From Glossina fuscipes (lineage: Eukaryota; Arthropoda; Insecta; Diptera; Glossinidae), in NCBI RefSeq assembly GCF_014805625.2, contig NW_023998497.1, positions 247,857-311,856 of the forward strand: a DNA stretch of 64,000 nucleotides, given 5' to 3'. Made by a program: the position numbers and the translations under genes. Shown in pieces: positions 34,859 to 48,235 of the stretch (the first letter of the stretch is position 1; every line of letters begins with the position of its first letter). The notes beneath the pieces were generated by a model that saw only the letters and a list, made by a program, of their open reading frames with translations, did no database searches and was not told where the DNA came from.

Positions 34859-37800
34859 CTAATCACATTCATTTTTCTGCTCTAAAGCAAATAAACTCTC
34901 AAAGGCTTGCAATGATATATTATTAAACTCCCAATTTTTATGTGCAGCGGTGGTGTTTGTATCACTGCCTTGTTTAGAAGCTATAAAATTATAAATATTT
35001 TCCTCGATTGTGCCAATAACAATAAAACGATGAACGGTTGTTGACCTGTCGAGTAAATACAATTTTGATAATAATAATAATAATAATAGGAGACGTGACT
35101 CTTAAAATACCTGGTTTGTCCAAAACGATGAATTCTACCGATAGCTTGTAATTCTTCGCCTGGATTCAGTATTGGTTCGATCAGGAACACATGAGTAGCT
35201 TCAATTAAATTTAAGCCTTTCGAGCCGCGCAATAGCGGCATTAATAAGCAGGTAATACCTAAACTCGGATCCTAATAAAAAAAATGGCAAGAATATTTTT
35301 TATTCTTTTATAATATATAATAAAAATATGTTGTAAAAAATTACCTTAAATTCCTTGATAGTTTTTGTTGTGCACTGCGCTCTCAGTTTTATATCGTTGT
35401 TAGCCAACGCTCCGGCTAAGGCCGCTAGTATTGGCTCCCATTGGGAAAATATTAAAATTTTTAAACTCTCTTTTGCTTGCTTGGATGCTTCTTCGTATTG
35501 CTTTTTTAATTTCAAAACCAAACACACAATATAAGTGATCTTCGATGTATAACTACCGTTGATTTTAAGATCATTTTCTGGTACTTTCTTCGAGATGCGA
35601 GTAGCATAATATAAACTGCGCAAGAGACAAAGGAAATGTATATATAATAGGATGATTGTATTCAAATCACCGTGAACTTTAGCTATTCGTCATCGGTATG
35701 GAAATTCTTGGAAAATTTCAAGGAAGATAATTAAAAATTCTGAAAGTAATTTGAATGATCGATCAAGATCAAGGTGTAAGAGAGAAAATTGAAATGTACA
35801 GAAATATTACCTAATACTGTGATCAAAAAGTAAGTAAGTAAAATATTCAAATTAAATTGTACGGGTATACCGATTATGAGAAATATTTACATTCAAATTT
35901 CAAATCGTGCAAGCGTTGTTGTTAGCGCTTCAGTTGAGCTTGGTTTTGTACGACACAAGAAATGTTTTTCCCACTTCAGACAATGCAACAACGATTTCTA
36001 CCTACCAGAAGTCATGAAAGGCACCATTACGCAAGATGAAAGATCAATGGAAAGGCGAGTCCAGACTTCGCCAAAGTCGCTCAAAAATCAAGTTGGATCT
36101 GAGTCAAGTTTTCTTCGGCTATGGCGGTGTTGTGCCCTAGGAATTCGCTTAATTGAGGATTTGATTTGAAGATTACTTGAATATAATGAATAGATTTAAA
36201 AAAAAAAAAAAAAAAATTAAATTGTGCTTACTGCTTGGGAAAAACGGCACAAAGCAGAGTCTTCGACAACCAATCAACTGAGCTGTCTGGTAACACTACT
36301 GCATTGATAATTTCTTTAGGCAGATTCCACAAGTTGTGGAAAACTTAGATAAGGGATCAAGGGCCAAAGGATCATAATAGGATACAGATTATTTACTGGA
36401 ATTTCGTTAATTTAATAGCTCAGGTATTCTAAAAATTCAATTATTGCATTCTACGGTGATGCGTAAAATAAAATTTATTGTAAACAATAAAAATATTTTC
36501 TAAATTTTTGTTTCGTGCACGTACTTTTGGAAACGTTGAGTATGACGGCAAATGGAACATTTGAAATGCGATCGAAGATTTGATACTTGTTTCAAATGTT
36601 TTAAGCAAGTGTAACAAAGATGATGGCCGCATTCTAAAACAGCGTACTAGAAAAATAACAAACGCAATAAAATCGATCAATCTTTTTCTCTCTTTTTGAC
36701 TTACTCTATCATCTTCCTCGAAACGGCATATCGGGCAGGGTCCAGGATCTTTTTTATTCTCCAAATGTTTGATATATTTCAAGCGGGCTAATTGCGTGAC
36801 AAACATTCTTTGCGCCTCGTAAAGCTGCTCTTTCTGCTCCATAACGCGTTGACTGATCTCATGTTTAAAAACTTTAAAATTTGATTTCTCTTCAGCATTT
36901 TCAGCCAAAGATATGCGCATTTTACACATATTCAACTCATCGTACGCCTTAATAGTGTATTCCATTTCTATCCATAATTTTATAAAACTCTTACACAACA
37001 TTTGTAAATTATCAAAATATTGTGTTAATTTTTCAACACTCGCTTGTACTTCCGGTTGTCTGAGTTTAGATTTTAAGTAACTAAAAATGACTAAAAGTAT
37101 GAGAAAATATTAAAAAGACACATTAGTTATTGCAAATTTCGATTAAAAACTAAAACAAGAAATTATTTTCTTTAAGATAAAAAGTTAATCTGAAAGGAAC
37201 ATTTTCGGACTTTCGTTGAAACTGGACTTTAAAAACTTGTCATAAGCCATATATAGCCAGAGGTTTCCAGAGATTAGAGGTGGGCTTGAACACTTACTTA
37301 ACATAAATCTCATCATTTTGTTCGTTATTGTCGCTTTAATAGGAAGACTCAATTCCAACTCAACTCAATTTCAATATGATGTGTAGACAAAGTTTTTGAG
37401 AAGAACGAATCTCGATTGTCTTTTTTCAAAAATGTAATGATACCTTGCGCACTTTCCGCGTATTTAATGTTTGCTTGAATTTTATTGATTGACTTTTCGT
37501 TTGTAAGTAAACAAACACGTGCATCAACCAGCCAAGCGGATCATCTTTCTCCAGTGCCATCTACGTATAAGATCTAGCGCAAGGCGCGATAAGGCACCAG
37601 AAGAATTAGATAAGCGATCATGGCATGGTAAAAAAATATATTTGCAAAAAAATGCATAGGTTAACGTCGGGTAAATATTCTATAGCCTTCGTCTTGCTAG
37701 TGTCTCGATTAAGAGCGTCATATCCGTCTGCTCTGCTACTTTTGGCTTGTCACTATCCTGTTTGATGTGCATCAACCTGTCATGAGACTAAAGCCGAGTT

Positions 37801-40800
37801 ACTCTTAAGTAATACGCTGGTTTCCCTTGACAGTCTCCAAAATTTCCGCTGAAGTTTTGATGTTTTTATGTAGCAAATATGGAAATTTGTATCATTCTAT
37901 CTTATAGCAAAGGCAGTCGGCTTTTTTTTTGTTGACAAAGGGAATTTCTCAAGTAGGACTCAATGATGGCGCTTTCAAATTTTAAAAAAGCCGATAGCCT
38001 TAAAATCTAGTGCTTCAAGACTTAACGTTTGGAATTTATTTCTCCGGTTAAATTGATTGCAATAATAATGAGTAGGATTTTAAATTTATATCCGGAGTAA
38101 GCGGTACTCCTATGCGTAGGATATTTAAAAATGTGGTTTAGAAAGTATCTGCCTAACCGAAGAAAATATCCGAGTTTACAGGATCAATTTCGCAAAAGCT
38201 TCTTATTAGTTGGTTTCCTTGCACTGTATTATCTCTGACCACTAATCCCTCCAATGAGGATTGTCTAGCAGTATGCGGGCTCAAAGAACGCCGTATACGT
38301 ATTTTCGCTAATAGTGGTACGACTAACGAAATATCACTCAATCAATAATATTTAAAAAATTATATAAAAAATATTTTGCAAAGAAATGTCACACAATGTG
38401 CAACATTTTTAATACATTTTAGTGAGTCGTTCGCTTACCTTTATTAAGAAAAAACTCAAATGAAGGATTATCGACTCCATCAGTTAGTTGGTTTTGTTCA
38501 TCTATCACCTTCAAAAATAACAAGCACTCGAAGATGTTTATAGCGTCACGTATTTTACAAAGTTTACATTTTGACTTTTTAACTGAAGACTTTCGCGATT
38601 TTTTTTGTTTTTCATTTTCCTAAAAGAGAGATGGAAAGCGTATTACTTAGAAATCGTTCGTATGAAACTTTCTGCTATCAATCACTTACTCTTATATCAC
38701 TCAGATGACAATCGTACACATCGTTTATTAATTGTGTGATATCTCGCCATGTAGCCGAACTGACTTGATTACGAGATTTTACATTATCACGAAAGTATTG
38801 CAACGAGTCGAAATCTTTAACTAAATTTTTCCATGACGTTGACACTTTAGTGAACCATACATTCATGAGGTACAGTATTGTTCTGACCGATGTTATTTCC
38901 CCTAATTTATATTCGGCATGTGTTTCTATAAAGCGTTGAGAGCACTCTTCAAAAATCTTCTGCAAAAAGGACGACAGCTCAACCACGCTTAGAATAAGCA
39001 ATTGATCTCCCAAAAATGGCAGATATTCTTTTGTTATGTCATCATTAATTTGTTCCAAAATACTACAATAAGCATTATTAACTTGCGATAATGTGTTCGA
39101 ATATGTTTCCAAATATTTCCATTCTAAAGCATTGTACTGTTGTTCATATTCAATCAATGTTTCTTCAGGTAAATCATTCTCCAATGGTTGTAATATTATC
39201 AAAATTTGCATTATATTGTGAAGAGCGTGGATTTGCAAAAGTTTATCGACTCTAAAGTTGAACACATATAAATTTGAAAAAAAAATGTTACAAATAAAAT
39301 AAATGTTGACAGTAAACGGTAAAAAACTTACGTAATATTCAATTCAACATAATTCTTAGCCAATTTGAGAACTTCTTTATAATGTATTAATGCCTCGTCG
39401 TACCGTTTCTCTAAAAAATGCAATGCTGCTAATCCTAGTACAATTTTAAAGAAATTATATTATACGTCAATTAGGTCGCCGAGAGCTGCTTTTTTATTTG
39501 CAGCATAAAATACATAAAGAGAGATAATTAACAACTTGGATATGTCATTAAATTTATCGAAACTTTATCACACGTCCCCCGACTATTTTGCGAGCTTATG
39601 GATTTATTCATTGAGTTCCTAAAAATTTAAGCAATGCCTGCATTTTTTAATTAGAATGCGACAATGGTACAGCTCCCCACTTAAAAGATGGGAATATATT
39701 AAGTGTTTTACTTTCTTTTGTGATGTCTATAAAAGAGAAATCTTTAATCGATTTTCGGAATTTTTCAAAGTCGGCACAAACAAAGTGTAACGCTCCAAAT
39801 TGCCACTTGCTCGAGCTTAGAAATGAAATAATCTTGGAAAATTTTAATTAGTTTTCAGCCTTCACTTTTCAGTGTTCACCAAATATTTCCCAGCAGAGTT
39901 TTTTATTTCTTTTCCTTAACATCTTTTGCGTAAAACAAGTGCCCATCCAAATACGTTTTTGTTTCTCCCAGGAATGTCTGTCGGGAAGGCGTTCAATATA
40001 ACGCCTGAAGACTCTTTAAGATAGCTAGTGGATCACGACCCATGATTAAATACTTTACACGATCCTGTAGCTACGACTTGTCAACATAAGGCGTTATATG
40101 GGAAATGGTCGAAAAAGTGGTTCGAACCATTTTCAATACCGGGCTAAAATCGGTTAATGTACCAAATTTCAATAAAACATCGCAAAAAGTGTGACCTGTG
40201 AGTTGATTTAAAGAAATAAGATGGATAGAGCAGCTTCAACCAGCTTTCTAAATCAATCTGGCTCAAGTCCCTAAGAGTGTAAAAACGGTTTACTTCTTAG
40301 AAATCTTTTGACGCATTTGACACACTATTAAACGTTATTTAGAGCCTAAGTCTAAGCTTTTCATTTTCTTGCATAAAAGGCATACTAGCAGACGTTATCA
40401 AATAGGCAGCTTCCCTGGTAATCAGTATACATATTCCAACATTTTGTAGAGCTGCATACATCTTCTTTGGTAATTCTTCGTTATATGATTAATCGAAGAG
40501 ATTATGAACAGCAGTGCGACCCACTTGGTGATATCACCACTAATGTATCGTGCCGAAGATGTGGCTCGAGAAAAATGCCTTAACGAAATGTGTCCTGAAC
40601 GCTTGAAGTGGGTATTACGGCTGGTAAGCTGAAAGCTTCAATATATATACATATATACATATATATACATCATATCTTTAATTTCAAATAATTGCGTAGC
40701 GCTGTTCGATTTTGAAAATTTAGTAAAAATGTTAAAGGTAGTGCTGAAAGTTATCTGTAAAACAATTGCAATTGAAATCGCCTTAAATCAAAAAAAAATT

Positions 40801-43730
40801 TTTCCAAAAGAAGACTGCTGTGCGAAAGCAAAAAAAAAAAGAGTTGAGTTTTTTATACATACGTAACTGCACATTCATGTACATAATGGGTTACTAACCA
40901 TTATGCGACGAGGCCATCGATCTTAACTCGGATTTACAGCTGAGCTCATTATTGGATTTCAAATAGTTATGCAATTCCTGCGGTTGAAGAAACTGCTTTT
41001 GCTGAGCTATATTATTAGAGGTCACCACGGGCATAATACAAGATTGACGTATTTTCAAAAAAGGTTGTAAAATCTTTAAAAATGTGAAATGAAAATCTTT
41101 AGAAGTAGTATCATTCTGTATTCGAAATTTGCTACGACTTACAATTTTCATTATTTGCGGTGATATGGTGATCATACGTTTTTTATACTTGTGAACGTTT
41201 TCCATAAATTTTTCACGACATTCTTGATGTTGCTCGCGGTAGAAAAGTTTTTCCAAGTTATCAAACTCAATGCGGTGTGTGACCTCTTGTTGTGGAGGTA
41301 TCTTCAATTCTTCCATAATATCAACCTTACTGGTACGCCACATGCACTTCTGCAAAACGTTTACGAGCTGAAAAGACCCTTCACTACAACTTCCCGCATC
41401 ATAGTGAACTACAAAATCGTTGACAATATAGTCCCAAAATTGCGGCTCAGCTGCCTCCTCAAAACCAATGAATTGCAAAAGATTCTGTAAGTCATTTAAA
41501 GAACGTTGTATCGGTGTGCCAGTAACAGCCCAACGATTAATCGCTAAATGAGATAAATAAAACAAATTTATAAGAATTTTATCATATCACTGCTGTATTC
41601 ATTCGATTACCAGGTAACATTTTCGCTAAAGTTGCCGCTTTTGAAATATTTGATTCCACCATTTGTGCCTCATCTAAGCAAACTCGCCACCACTCAAGCA
41701 TTAACAATGGTGTATGCATTCTCATCGAACGGGGTTTATTGCGCATAACACGTCCGCTGACGTTATCTTGAGTAAAATAGATATCACTGCGTAAGGCATT
41801 GTAATGTGTTAACACAATATCATAATTGGCCAATTGCAATGGACATATCCATTTGCCTGCAGAAACACCTTCATAGAGAAATACCTTTAACGTAGGTTGT
41901 ACGTGGCATTTAATTTCCTCCATCCATTGGAAATTAATCATGTTAGGTGAGACAATAAATGTTGCTTTGCTAGGTATTTTCCCGTTATCTTGTATTACCT
42001 CTTGCCAGCAGGCTGGACAGAAGTAAACGCGTTCTACACCATCAATATCTTTTTCATATTTATCAACACAGTTCTTGTGCTGCCATAGGCAGCATTTGGT
42101 ACACGAAATCAAATTTCGTTTCGAATCCGAATTACATATGCAAAATACTTCTTTTGCCATTCTTTTACGTTTTGCTAATGAGTTTTGTAAGAGTGGTTCT
42201 ATGAAACTGGGTACCTGTACATTTAAGCGCGGATGGAGTAATATTAATGCTAGAATTTCCACGGTCTTACCCAAACCCATTTCTTCGGCTAAAATTCCAC
42301 CGGGAGGCAATACGATATCGTCCGGTCTCTCTCGTTGAAAAAATTGCCCACAAAAATATTTATAAACCGTACTTTGTGCGTCTCTAGCTTGGAGTTCAAT
42401 GAAATAGGCGGGGAAACGATGCACATGTTGTTCTCTTTGCAGAAGCCAATGAATGGTGCGTTCTTGGTATTTGCATAGTGTAGGTAAAAATTTGGCAGGT
42501 AATTTTAATGTTTTTTGATTATTAGTCTCAAAAATAAGATGAGCTTTCTTTAGAGCTTCAAAGAGCTGAGTTGTTACATAGGTTTTTAAGACCTTTTCAC
42601 TACCACCCGGATTGTCATTTAGACGGCCATTGATACCTCGTGCTAGACTTGAATAGTTAACAAAAATGATAGAAAATAACTTTTCTATAATTTCATGTAT
42701 AGCCTTATTACGTTGATAGCCTTCACGATAAATTACCACTAACCAGGATTCAACGAAGCCAAAGTCAATATTTTTAAAAGAAACGGTCGAAGCTGAAATA
42801 TTAAATTATAAGGAATTCGTTAGATATTGGGATGTTTTTTTTTTCAGCTATAGAGTAAGCATGGAATAGACCAATGAGATATACGGCCTTTATGTCCAAA
42901 TAAATGTTAATTTATATAACATGCAATGAAATTTAAATACATGGTTTTTGAGTTTTAAGTAGTAACCACACAATGCTGTAAGCTGCTGTAAGCTTAGGCT
43001 AATTAAAAAGTAGTCTAACAAAAGAAATGAAAATAAGTATACGATGTAACAATATTGCAGAAAATTCATAGTTAGCAAATAATCCAGTAACAGAAATGTT
43101 GGATTTTAAGTAATTAGGTGATTTCAAATCTATATATTCTAATTGACCAATGTTCAACTACCGAGAAACTAGAAACATACCAACCGAACTGAACTGTGCT
43201 GCATATTCAAAATAATGTTATATTAAAAACGAAGTTTTCTCTTCAGAATATTTAAGATGATTTTATACTGAGATGTCGTTAATTTTCTCAAAAATTTTTG
43301 ACTGCAATAGGCAAAGTTTTTTTTATGGTACGACCACTTAGTGCGGTAAATTTCTGGAAGATCAAAAGTTTTGTAATTTTAACGTTAATCAACTCCTAAG
43401 CCGCCAGAAGAAGAGGGATTTTTCTGAGACAAGCAATTCAGCAGAGATGATTCTCAAATTAACAATGCCCTTGAGAATGTGAGCTCACTGCACTCGCCTA
43501 ATTGGTTGTCATAAGCTGGATTTACCGTCCTTAAATGCTTTTTGATAGTATGCTTGCAAGATTTCACTGTCATCTATGCTTTCGCTACGAATTAGAAATA
43601 TTCCGTTTAGCTCTATCGCATTTATAGCTCGGTTTATAATTTTGTTGTGATGTTTCAGCAAAATAGATAGCACTAGGCTCGGCGGGATTAAAATATAAGT
43701 TAAGATCAGCAAAGGGATTATAAGAGATTG
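34859..43730 (-). CDS. SHPRH: SHPRH-like SNF2 helicase / RING E3 ligase
   Basis: Phase-consistent exons: 42792-41611, 41543-41143, 41073-40899, 39434-39332, 39251-38690, 38619-38439, 37090-36705, 36646-36525, 35615-35345, 35271-35111 and 35045-34859, giving 1,243 residues. A further 5' exon (43526 to about 43730) joins in phase G|CT, but its left edge is uncertain. Domain order matches SHPRH: N-terminal region, SNF2 Walker A ([15 protein letters not shown], near 42270), a PHD finger (CICN...WQHKNC...CPAC), a DEAQ box (CLDEAQMVE), a long helical insert, a RING finger split over two exons (CPIC and CGHHLCYTC...CSIC), then the helicase C domain with [19 protein letters not shown] and HRFGQT. In mammals SHPRH polyubiquitinates PCNA in DNA damage tolerance. 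Fly homologue: CG7376 as I recall. Introns hold a family B repeat (40.05-40.29 kb) and a mariner relic (36.03-36.17 kb). Confidence 0.92.
36031..36216 (+). pseudogene. mariner transposase relic in a SHPRH intron, with A19 tract
   Basis: The plus strand encodes [31 protein letters not shown], stop, EFA. This corresponds to the QWK...PRPKKARQSRSK.K.ML.VFFD.RGVVH.EF core of mariner transposases. It is antisense within the SHPRH intron 36524-35616. A run of 19 A residues lies at 36198-36216. Confidence 0.6.
40045..40290 (+). repeat. Dispersed repeat family B, copy in a SHPRH intron
   Basis: Well preserved: ATAAGGCGTTATATGGGAAA, TGGTCGAAAAAGTGGTTCGA, CCATTTTCAATACCGGGCTA, GTACCAAATTTCAATAAAA and GTGACCTGTGAGTTGA. 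It is antisense to SHPRH. Confidence 0.75.
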
Positions 43731-44099
43731 CTTTTAGGGGTCTTCAATAATAGACCAGAAAACATCAGCGCATTCAAAAATCAGACTTTTTCAATTTTAA
43801 ATATCATCCCATTTCGCTTTGCACAAGTTAAAAATGACTTAATATCTACTATGGCGTATGCTTAAATATACTTATCCTACAGCACTGCCCGTTTTGAGAA
43901 AAAGGTCTAGATTCCATAACTATAAGTTTTCTTTTGAATTTCCTATGCCAACCTTTGTGCCTACCTTGTGTCTACCTTTGATAGTGAAGCGAAAGTGGTA
44001 AGTTTAACGGAATTTTACCTAGATTACTTAATTGATGGATCCGTATTTTTGATAAGTGTAAGAAAAATTGGAATATACGTGAAAGCCTTCATCACTTAC

Positions 44100-44259
44100 A
44101 AAGGTTCAAAATTTCTTGTAGTTCATTGGCGTGAGTTTGCAAAGAATTAGTTAAACGCCACATTCTCTCCTTATACTTAACACACTTCGCCAAATCTTTC
44201 TCTTCAATATTTACACATTGTTCTTCGGCAATTTTACACAAAATAATATCATCTCCCAT
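44100..44259 (-). CDS. Probable first coding exon, SHPRH or a separate small gene
   Basis: The minus strand has an ATG-initiated frame of 53 codons beginning MGDDIILCKIAEEQC and ending in a helical stretch (THANELQEILNL), followed by a strong donor GTAAGTGATG in phase 1. Composition is rich in E, K, L and C without low complexity, so it looks like real coding sequence. It faces Mettl3 head to head, about 800 bases away. The simplest reading is the first exon of the SHPRH gene, whose next candidate exon (about 43730, acceptor CTAAAAG) would join in phase 1. I do not recognise the peptide, and a separate small coiled-coil gene is possible. Confidence 0.5.
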
Positions 44260-44574
44260 ATTGCTTTTTATAAAACTTTCATTATTCTCAATAGATACTT
44301 TCGCTGCACAAAAGTTTAACGCAAATAAAAATGTAAACAAATCGAACAGAGTTAACAACTCGTTAGTATAAAAATAGTTATATCGGCGTATATATCGGCG
44401 TGAAAATAACAAATCAGAACAGAATGCGTCATGAGGTGGGTGGTGAAAGTGGAAAAAAGCCAAATAGAGTTATCAGTTCATCAATATACAATTTTTACTT
44501 TTATTTATTTTATCTCAAAAGTTTTGTATGTTATGAGACGAGGCAACGTCTCTTACAACTTGTAGACATGCAAC

Positions 44575-44830
44575 TTTTAATTTCCAGCGTTATTGGAGAA
44601 GTGCTCGAAGAAGTGGTCTGATCTGAATCATTTTCAACAGCGTTCGTGCTTGCACCAAAACGCGCCAGTATAACAAATTTCATCAAAATATCTTCAAAAT
44701 TGAAGCATGTAGGTTGAAACAGACGAGGAGACAAGTTTAAGTCAATTCAGAAAGTGATTCTCACTCGACCTGTGTAATAAAAATTGGACCTATCTCAACT
44801 CCTATATATAGAATCAAAACTATATAATAG
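44575..44830 (+). repeat. Dispersed repeat family B, copy upstream of Mettl3
   Basis: GTGCTCGAAGAAGTGGTCTG, ATTTTCAACAGCGTTCGTGC, AATTTCATCAAAATATCTTC and ATTCAGAAAGTGATTCTCAC. It sits in the 800-base space between the head-to-head Mettl3 and SHPRH-side first exons. Confidence 0.7.
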
Positions 44831-45061
44831 ACTATATAATAGAATCAAAAATAATATTTAAAAAAATTGTTGTGAATGCTCGAAAAAAGGGAAACTACGC
44901 ACACATGATTTTTCGTTCCTCGCTCTTAGAGTTCAGGTTTGCTATTTTCACATACATGTAACATTACTTGAATATTTTTACAGACGTACTGTTGTTGTTA
45001 GTATAAAGCATATTTTTAAATTTTTCATTAAAAATAATTTAATAAAAATTGCTTATAGATC

Positions 45062-47504
45062 ATGGGAGATGCTTGGGACGATATTAAAGCTCTAAAAAGT
45101 AAAAGAAATACATTGCGAGAAAAACTTGAAAAACGTAAAAAAGAGCGGCATGGCATATTAATGGCCACCAACGTTAAAAGTGATGAAAACAGTGGAATGA
45201 ATGAAAATGTCGAATTGGCAATAAAAACGGAAAATGGTGGGTTGATATCATAATTTGAATTTTAATGAAGTTATCAGTGTCCTATATTGAATATATAAAT
45301 TTGCAAAGACAAAGATCCAGCTGTCGAACAAGCTTTGATGGAAATACTCTGCTCGCCGGCACTAGTGTTACCGATTATATCCACGCAATTGGTTGATAAA
45401 ATTACCAATATTATAAAGTGTTCGGTTTCTAAAGAGAATGTGAGCTATGTTTTGAATAAATTAGCCAAGCAAGGAGCAATATTCATTAAACGTGTTAATA
45501 TAGGCGGTGAAATGGGTTGCGAAGTTATATCATTGGAATCTAAAATACTGCTGGATCTCTACAAGAATTTCATTAATGACAATTTCGATCTCAACGAGGA
45601 GATCAAAAGGAAATATAAAAAACTATGTAAGTTCTACTAATGTATGAAGTAAAAATAAAAAGAAAATTGTATAAAAACGTATTTATGTGAAAAGTTGAAG
45701 TTGAAGACGATTTGCTCGAAGATAGTGTAAGCAACGACAAATCCATTGATAATGATGACAATGACGAACAAAAGGATACGAATGCCAATAATGATTCAGA
45801 TGATCTTATGGTACGTAAAGAATTTATTACAAAATTTATAATTATTGAAGAATTCTGTTAAAATAATGTTTTAGTCCTTACTTTCTATGCCATCGACTCG
45901 TGAAAAACAAAGCAAGCAAGTCGGAGAGGAAATCCTGGAACTTTTAACCAAACCAACTGCGAAGGAAAAATCTGTGGCTGAAAAATTTAAATCTCACGGC
46001 GGAGCACAAGTAATGGAATTTTGCCCTCACGGGACTAAACTGGAATGTTTAAAAGCTCAACAGGCTACCGCTGAAATGGAAGCTAAAAAAAAGAAAGATC
46101 AACAACAACAAGCGAAAAAAGCTAAGAAACTTAATAATACCAAACTACCAAAACGCCCGTCTGTCGTTGATGAAGATACCATAGACAATAAAACAGATTC
46201 ACAAGAGCCCCCTATAAAGCGTCTAAAATCAAATGATTCAGAGAATTTGGAGACTGTTGATGAAACCGACACCAAAGCCACTGATTCCGGCACTGAAGAT
46301 GGTGAAATTGTAGCTGATACCTACAAAGAAAGTGAAAACGAAACCCAACAGTCTGCGGAAGATTCCAACCATGAAGTCAATAAGTGTACAAAATTGCATT
46401 TTAAAAAAATCATACAATCTCACACCGACGAATCGTTAGGTGACTGCAGCTTTCTAAACACTTGCTTTCACATGGCCACCTGCAAGTATATTATTTTCTT
46501 TCAATTATAAAAAGTGTTATGAACTTTGTTTTCAAAAATTTAAAGATATGTTCACTATGAAGTAGATACCCTACCTAACATTAATACAAATAAGCCGGCC
46601 GATGTTAAAACTAATTTATGCTTAAAACGTAGCGTAGACCCAAGTGTGACCTTATACCCGCCACAGTGGATTCAATGTGATTTAAGGTTTGAAATGACAA
46701 AAATGAAAATATCTCAAACGGTAGCGAAGTAAAAAAATTATCTTTTAAGGTATTTAGACATGACAGTATTGGGTAAATTTGCTGTCGTCATGGCTGATCC
46801 TCCGTGGGATATACATATGGAATTACCGTATGGTAAAAAAAAAAAGCCTACGTGCTGAGTATTTTTATTTCACAATTTCTTTTCTAGGTACAATGTCTGA
46901 CGATGAAATGCGTCAATTAGGTGTTCCAGCGTTACAAGATGATGGTCTTATATTTTTATGGGTAACTGGCCGAGCTATGGAATTGGGTAGAGAGTGTTTA
47001 ATGCTATGGGGGTAATGAGTTTCTTTGCTGTACTTGCTTTGTTATTTCTGGTATTATTTATTTAGTTATGAACGTGTCGATGAGTTAATTTGGGTGAAAA
47101 CTAACCAGCTACAACGCATTATTCGCACCGGTCGTACCGGCCACTGGTTAAATCATGGCAAGGAACATTGCTTAGTTGGCATGAAGGGCAATCCGAAAAA
47201 TCTAAACCGAGGTTTGGATTGTGATGTTATCGTCGCCGAAGTACGAGCTACTTCTCACAAACCGGACGAGATTTATGGAATAATAGAACGTTTAAGTCCG
47301 GGCTCACGTAAAATTGAGTTATTTGGAAGACCGCATAATGTTCAACCAAACTGGATTACATTGGGCAACCAATTGGATGGCATTCGTTTAGTGGATCCTG
47401 AATTAATAACACAATTTCAAAAGCGTTATCCCGATGGTAATTGTATGTCACCGGCAGCGCCAAGCAATGTAACAAACGCGTCTGCTGCTACGATTAAGAA
47501 GTAA
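45062..47504 (+). CDS. Mettl3 (Ime4): N6-adenosine mRNA methyltransferase catalytic subunit (8 exons)
   Basis: Exons 45062-45236, 45309-45626, 45695-45810, 45875-46485, 46546-46686, 46750-46832, 46888-47011 and 47066-47504 join in phase to 668 codons plus stop. METTL3 with METTL14 deposits m6A on mRNA in the nucleus. Visible features are a leader helix ([13 protein letters not shown]), an acidic linker (about 165-203) and two CCCH fingers: C253-C261-C374-H378 and C394-C400-C406-H410. The MTA-70 methyltransferase domain carries the catalytic DPPW (470-473), followed by the conserved [26 protein letters not shown] region (given here as landmarks only) and the C-terminal [17 protein letters not shown]. 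About 110 mostly Lys/Gln and acidic residues are inserted inside the first zinc finger. The ATG is preceded by a TTATAG acceptor, so a 5' UTR intron is likely. AATAAA follows at 47581. Confidence 0.95.
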
Positions 47505-47580
47505 GAATTAAGTATAAAGATTTTTTATGCAATGGAAAAGAGGAAGTCTTCTCTACATGCTTATGGAAAATGTGTTGCAA

Positions 47581-47586
47581 AATAAA
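47581..47586 (+). terminator. Mettl3 poly(A) signal
   Basis: A canonical AATAAA lies 77 bases after the Mettl3 stop codon, followed by a T/GT-rich stretch. Confidence 0.7.
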
Positions 47587-48235
47587 GTTTTGTAAAATAT
47601 TTGAAAATTTATTTTACATTTCTAATTTTTTAGCAAGAATTGTTTGGATTTTGAAATTATTTTCGAACAAATTTTATTGTATAATACATTTTGGACTTTA
47701 TTTTAATTTGTAGTTCTGTTTTCGTGTTTCCCAAGGACTATTTATTCGTTGTAGGAGGCCATCTTTATCACTGTACATCGTTGAGAAGGACAGGGAAGTA
47801 ATTCTTTATAGGCTTAGGTGAAATTAAGTGAAATTGACCTAAAAAAAGACGAAGCTTCCTCGAAATGCACGCAGTATCTAGAAACTAAAAGCAAGGAATA
47901 TCTAAAATATAATTGTTTTTGATCTGACAGATTCTGGTTTGCAATAACGATCGACATAAAAATGTTTAAATTAGTATCATACAATAAACACGTGCCGCTA
48001 CCGTCCTGTTCTTTTGGAAAATAAGAAAAACAATTTGCCTTAACGAATGAAATAAGTAATAGTTACCGAGATTTTTTAAACTATATTGTTGCTGTTTTTT
48101 TCTGGCAAAGAAGAAAAAAATAAAAACAAATAAGAACATCGTAGTTACATACCCTACATATCTCCGCCTAATGCAGTTATTCACTCGTTTTGGTAATAAT
48201 ACGTCAAAAATTGTACATTATTTGCCAGCAAAGGG

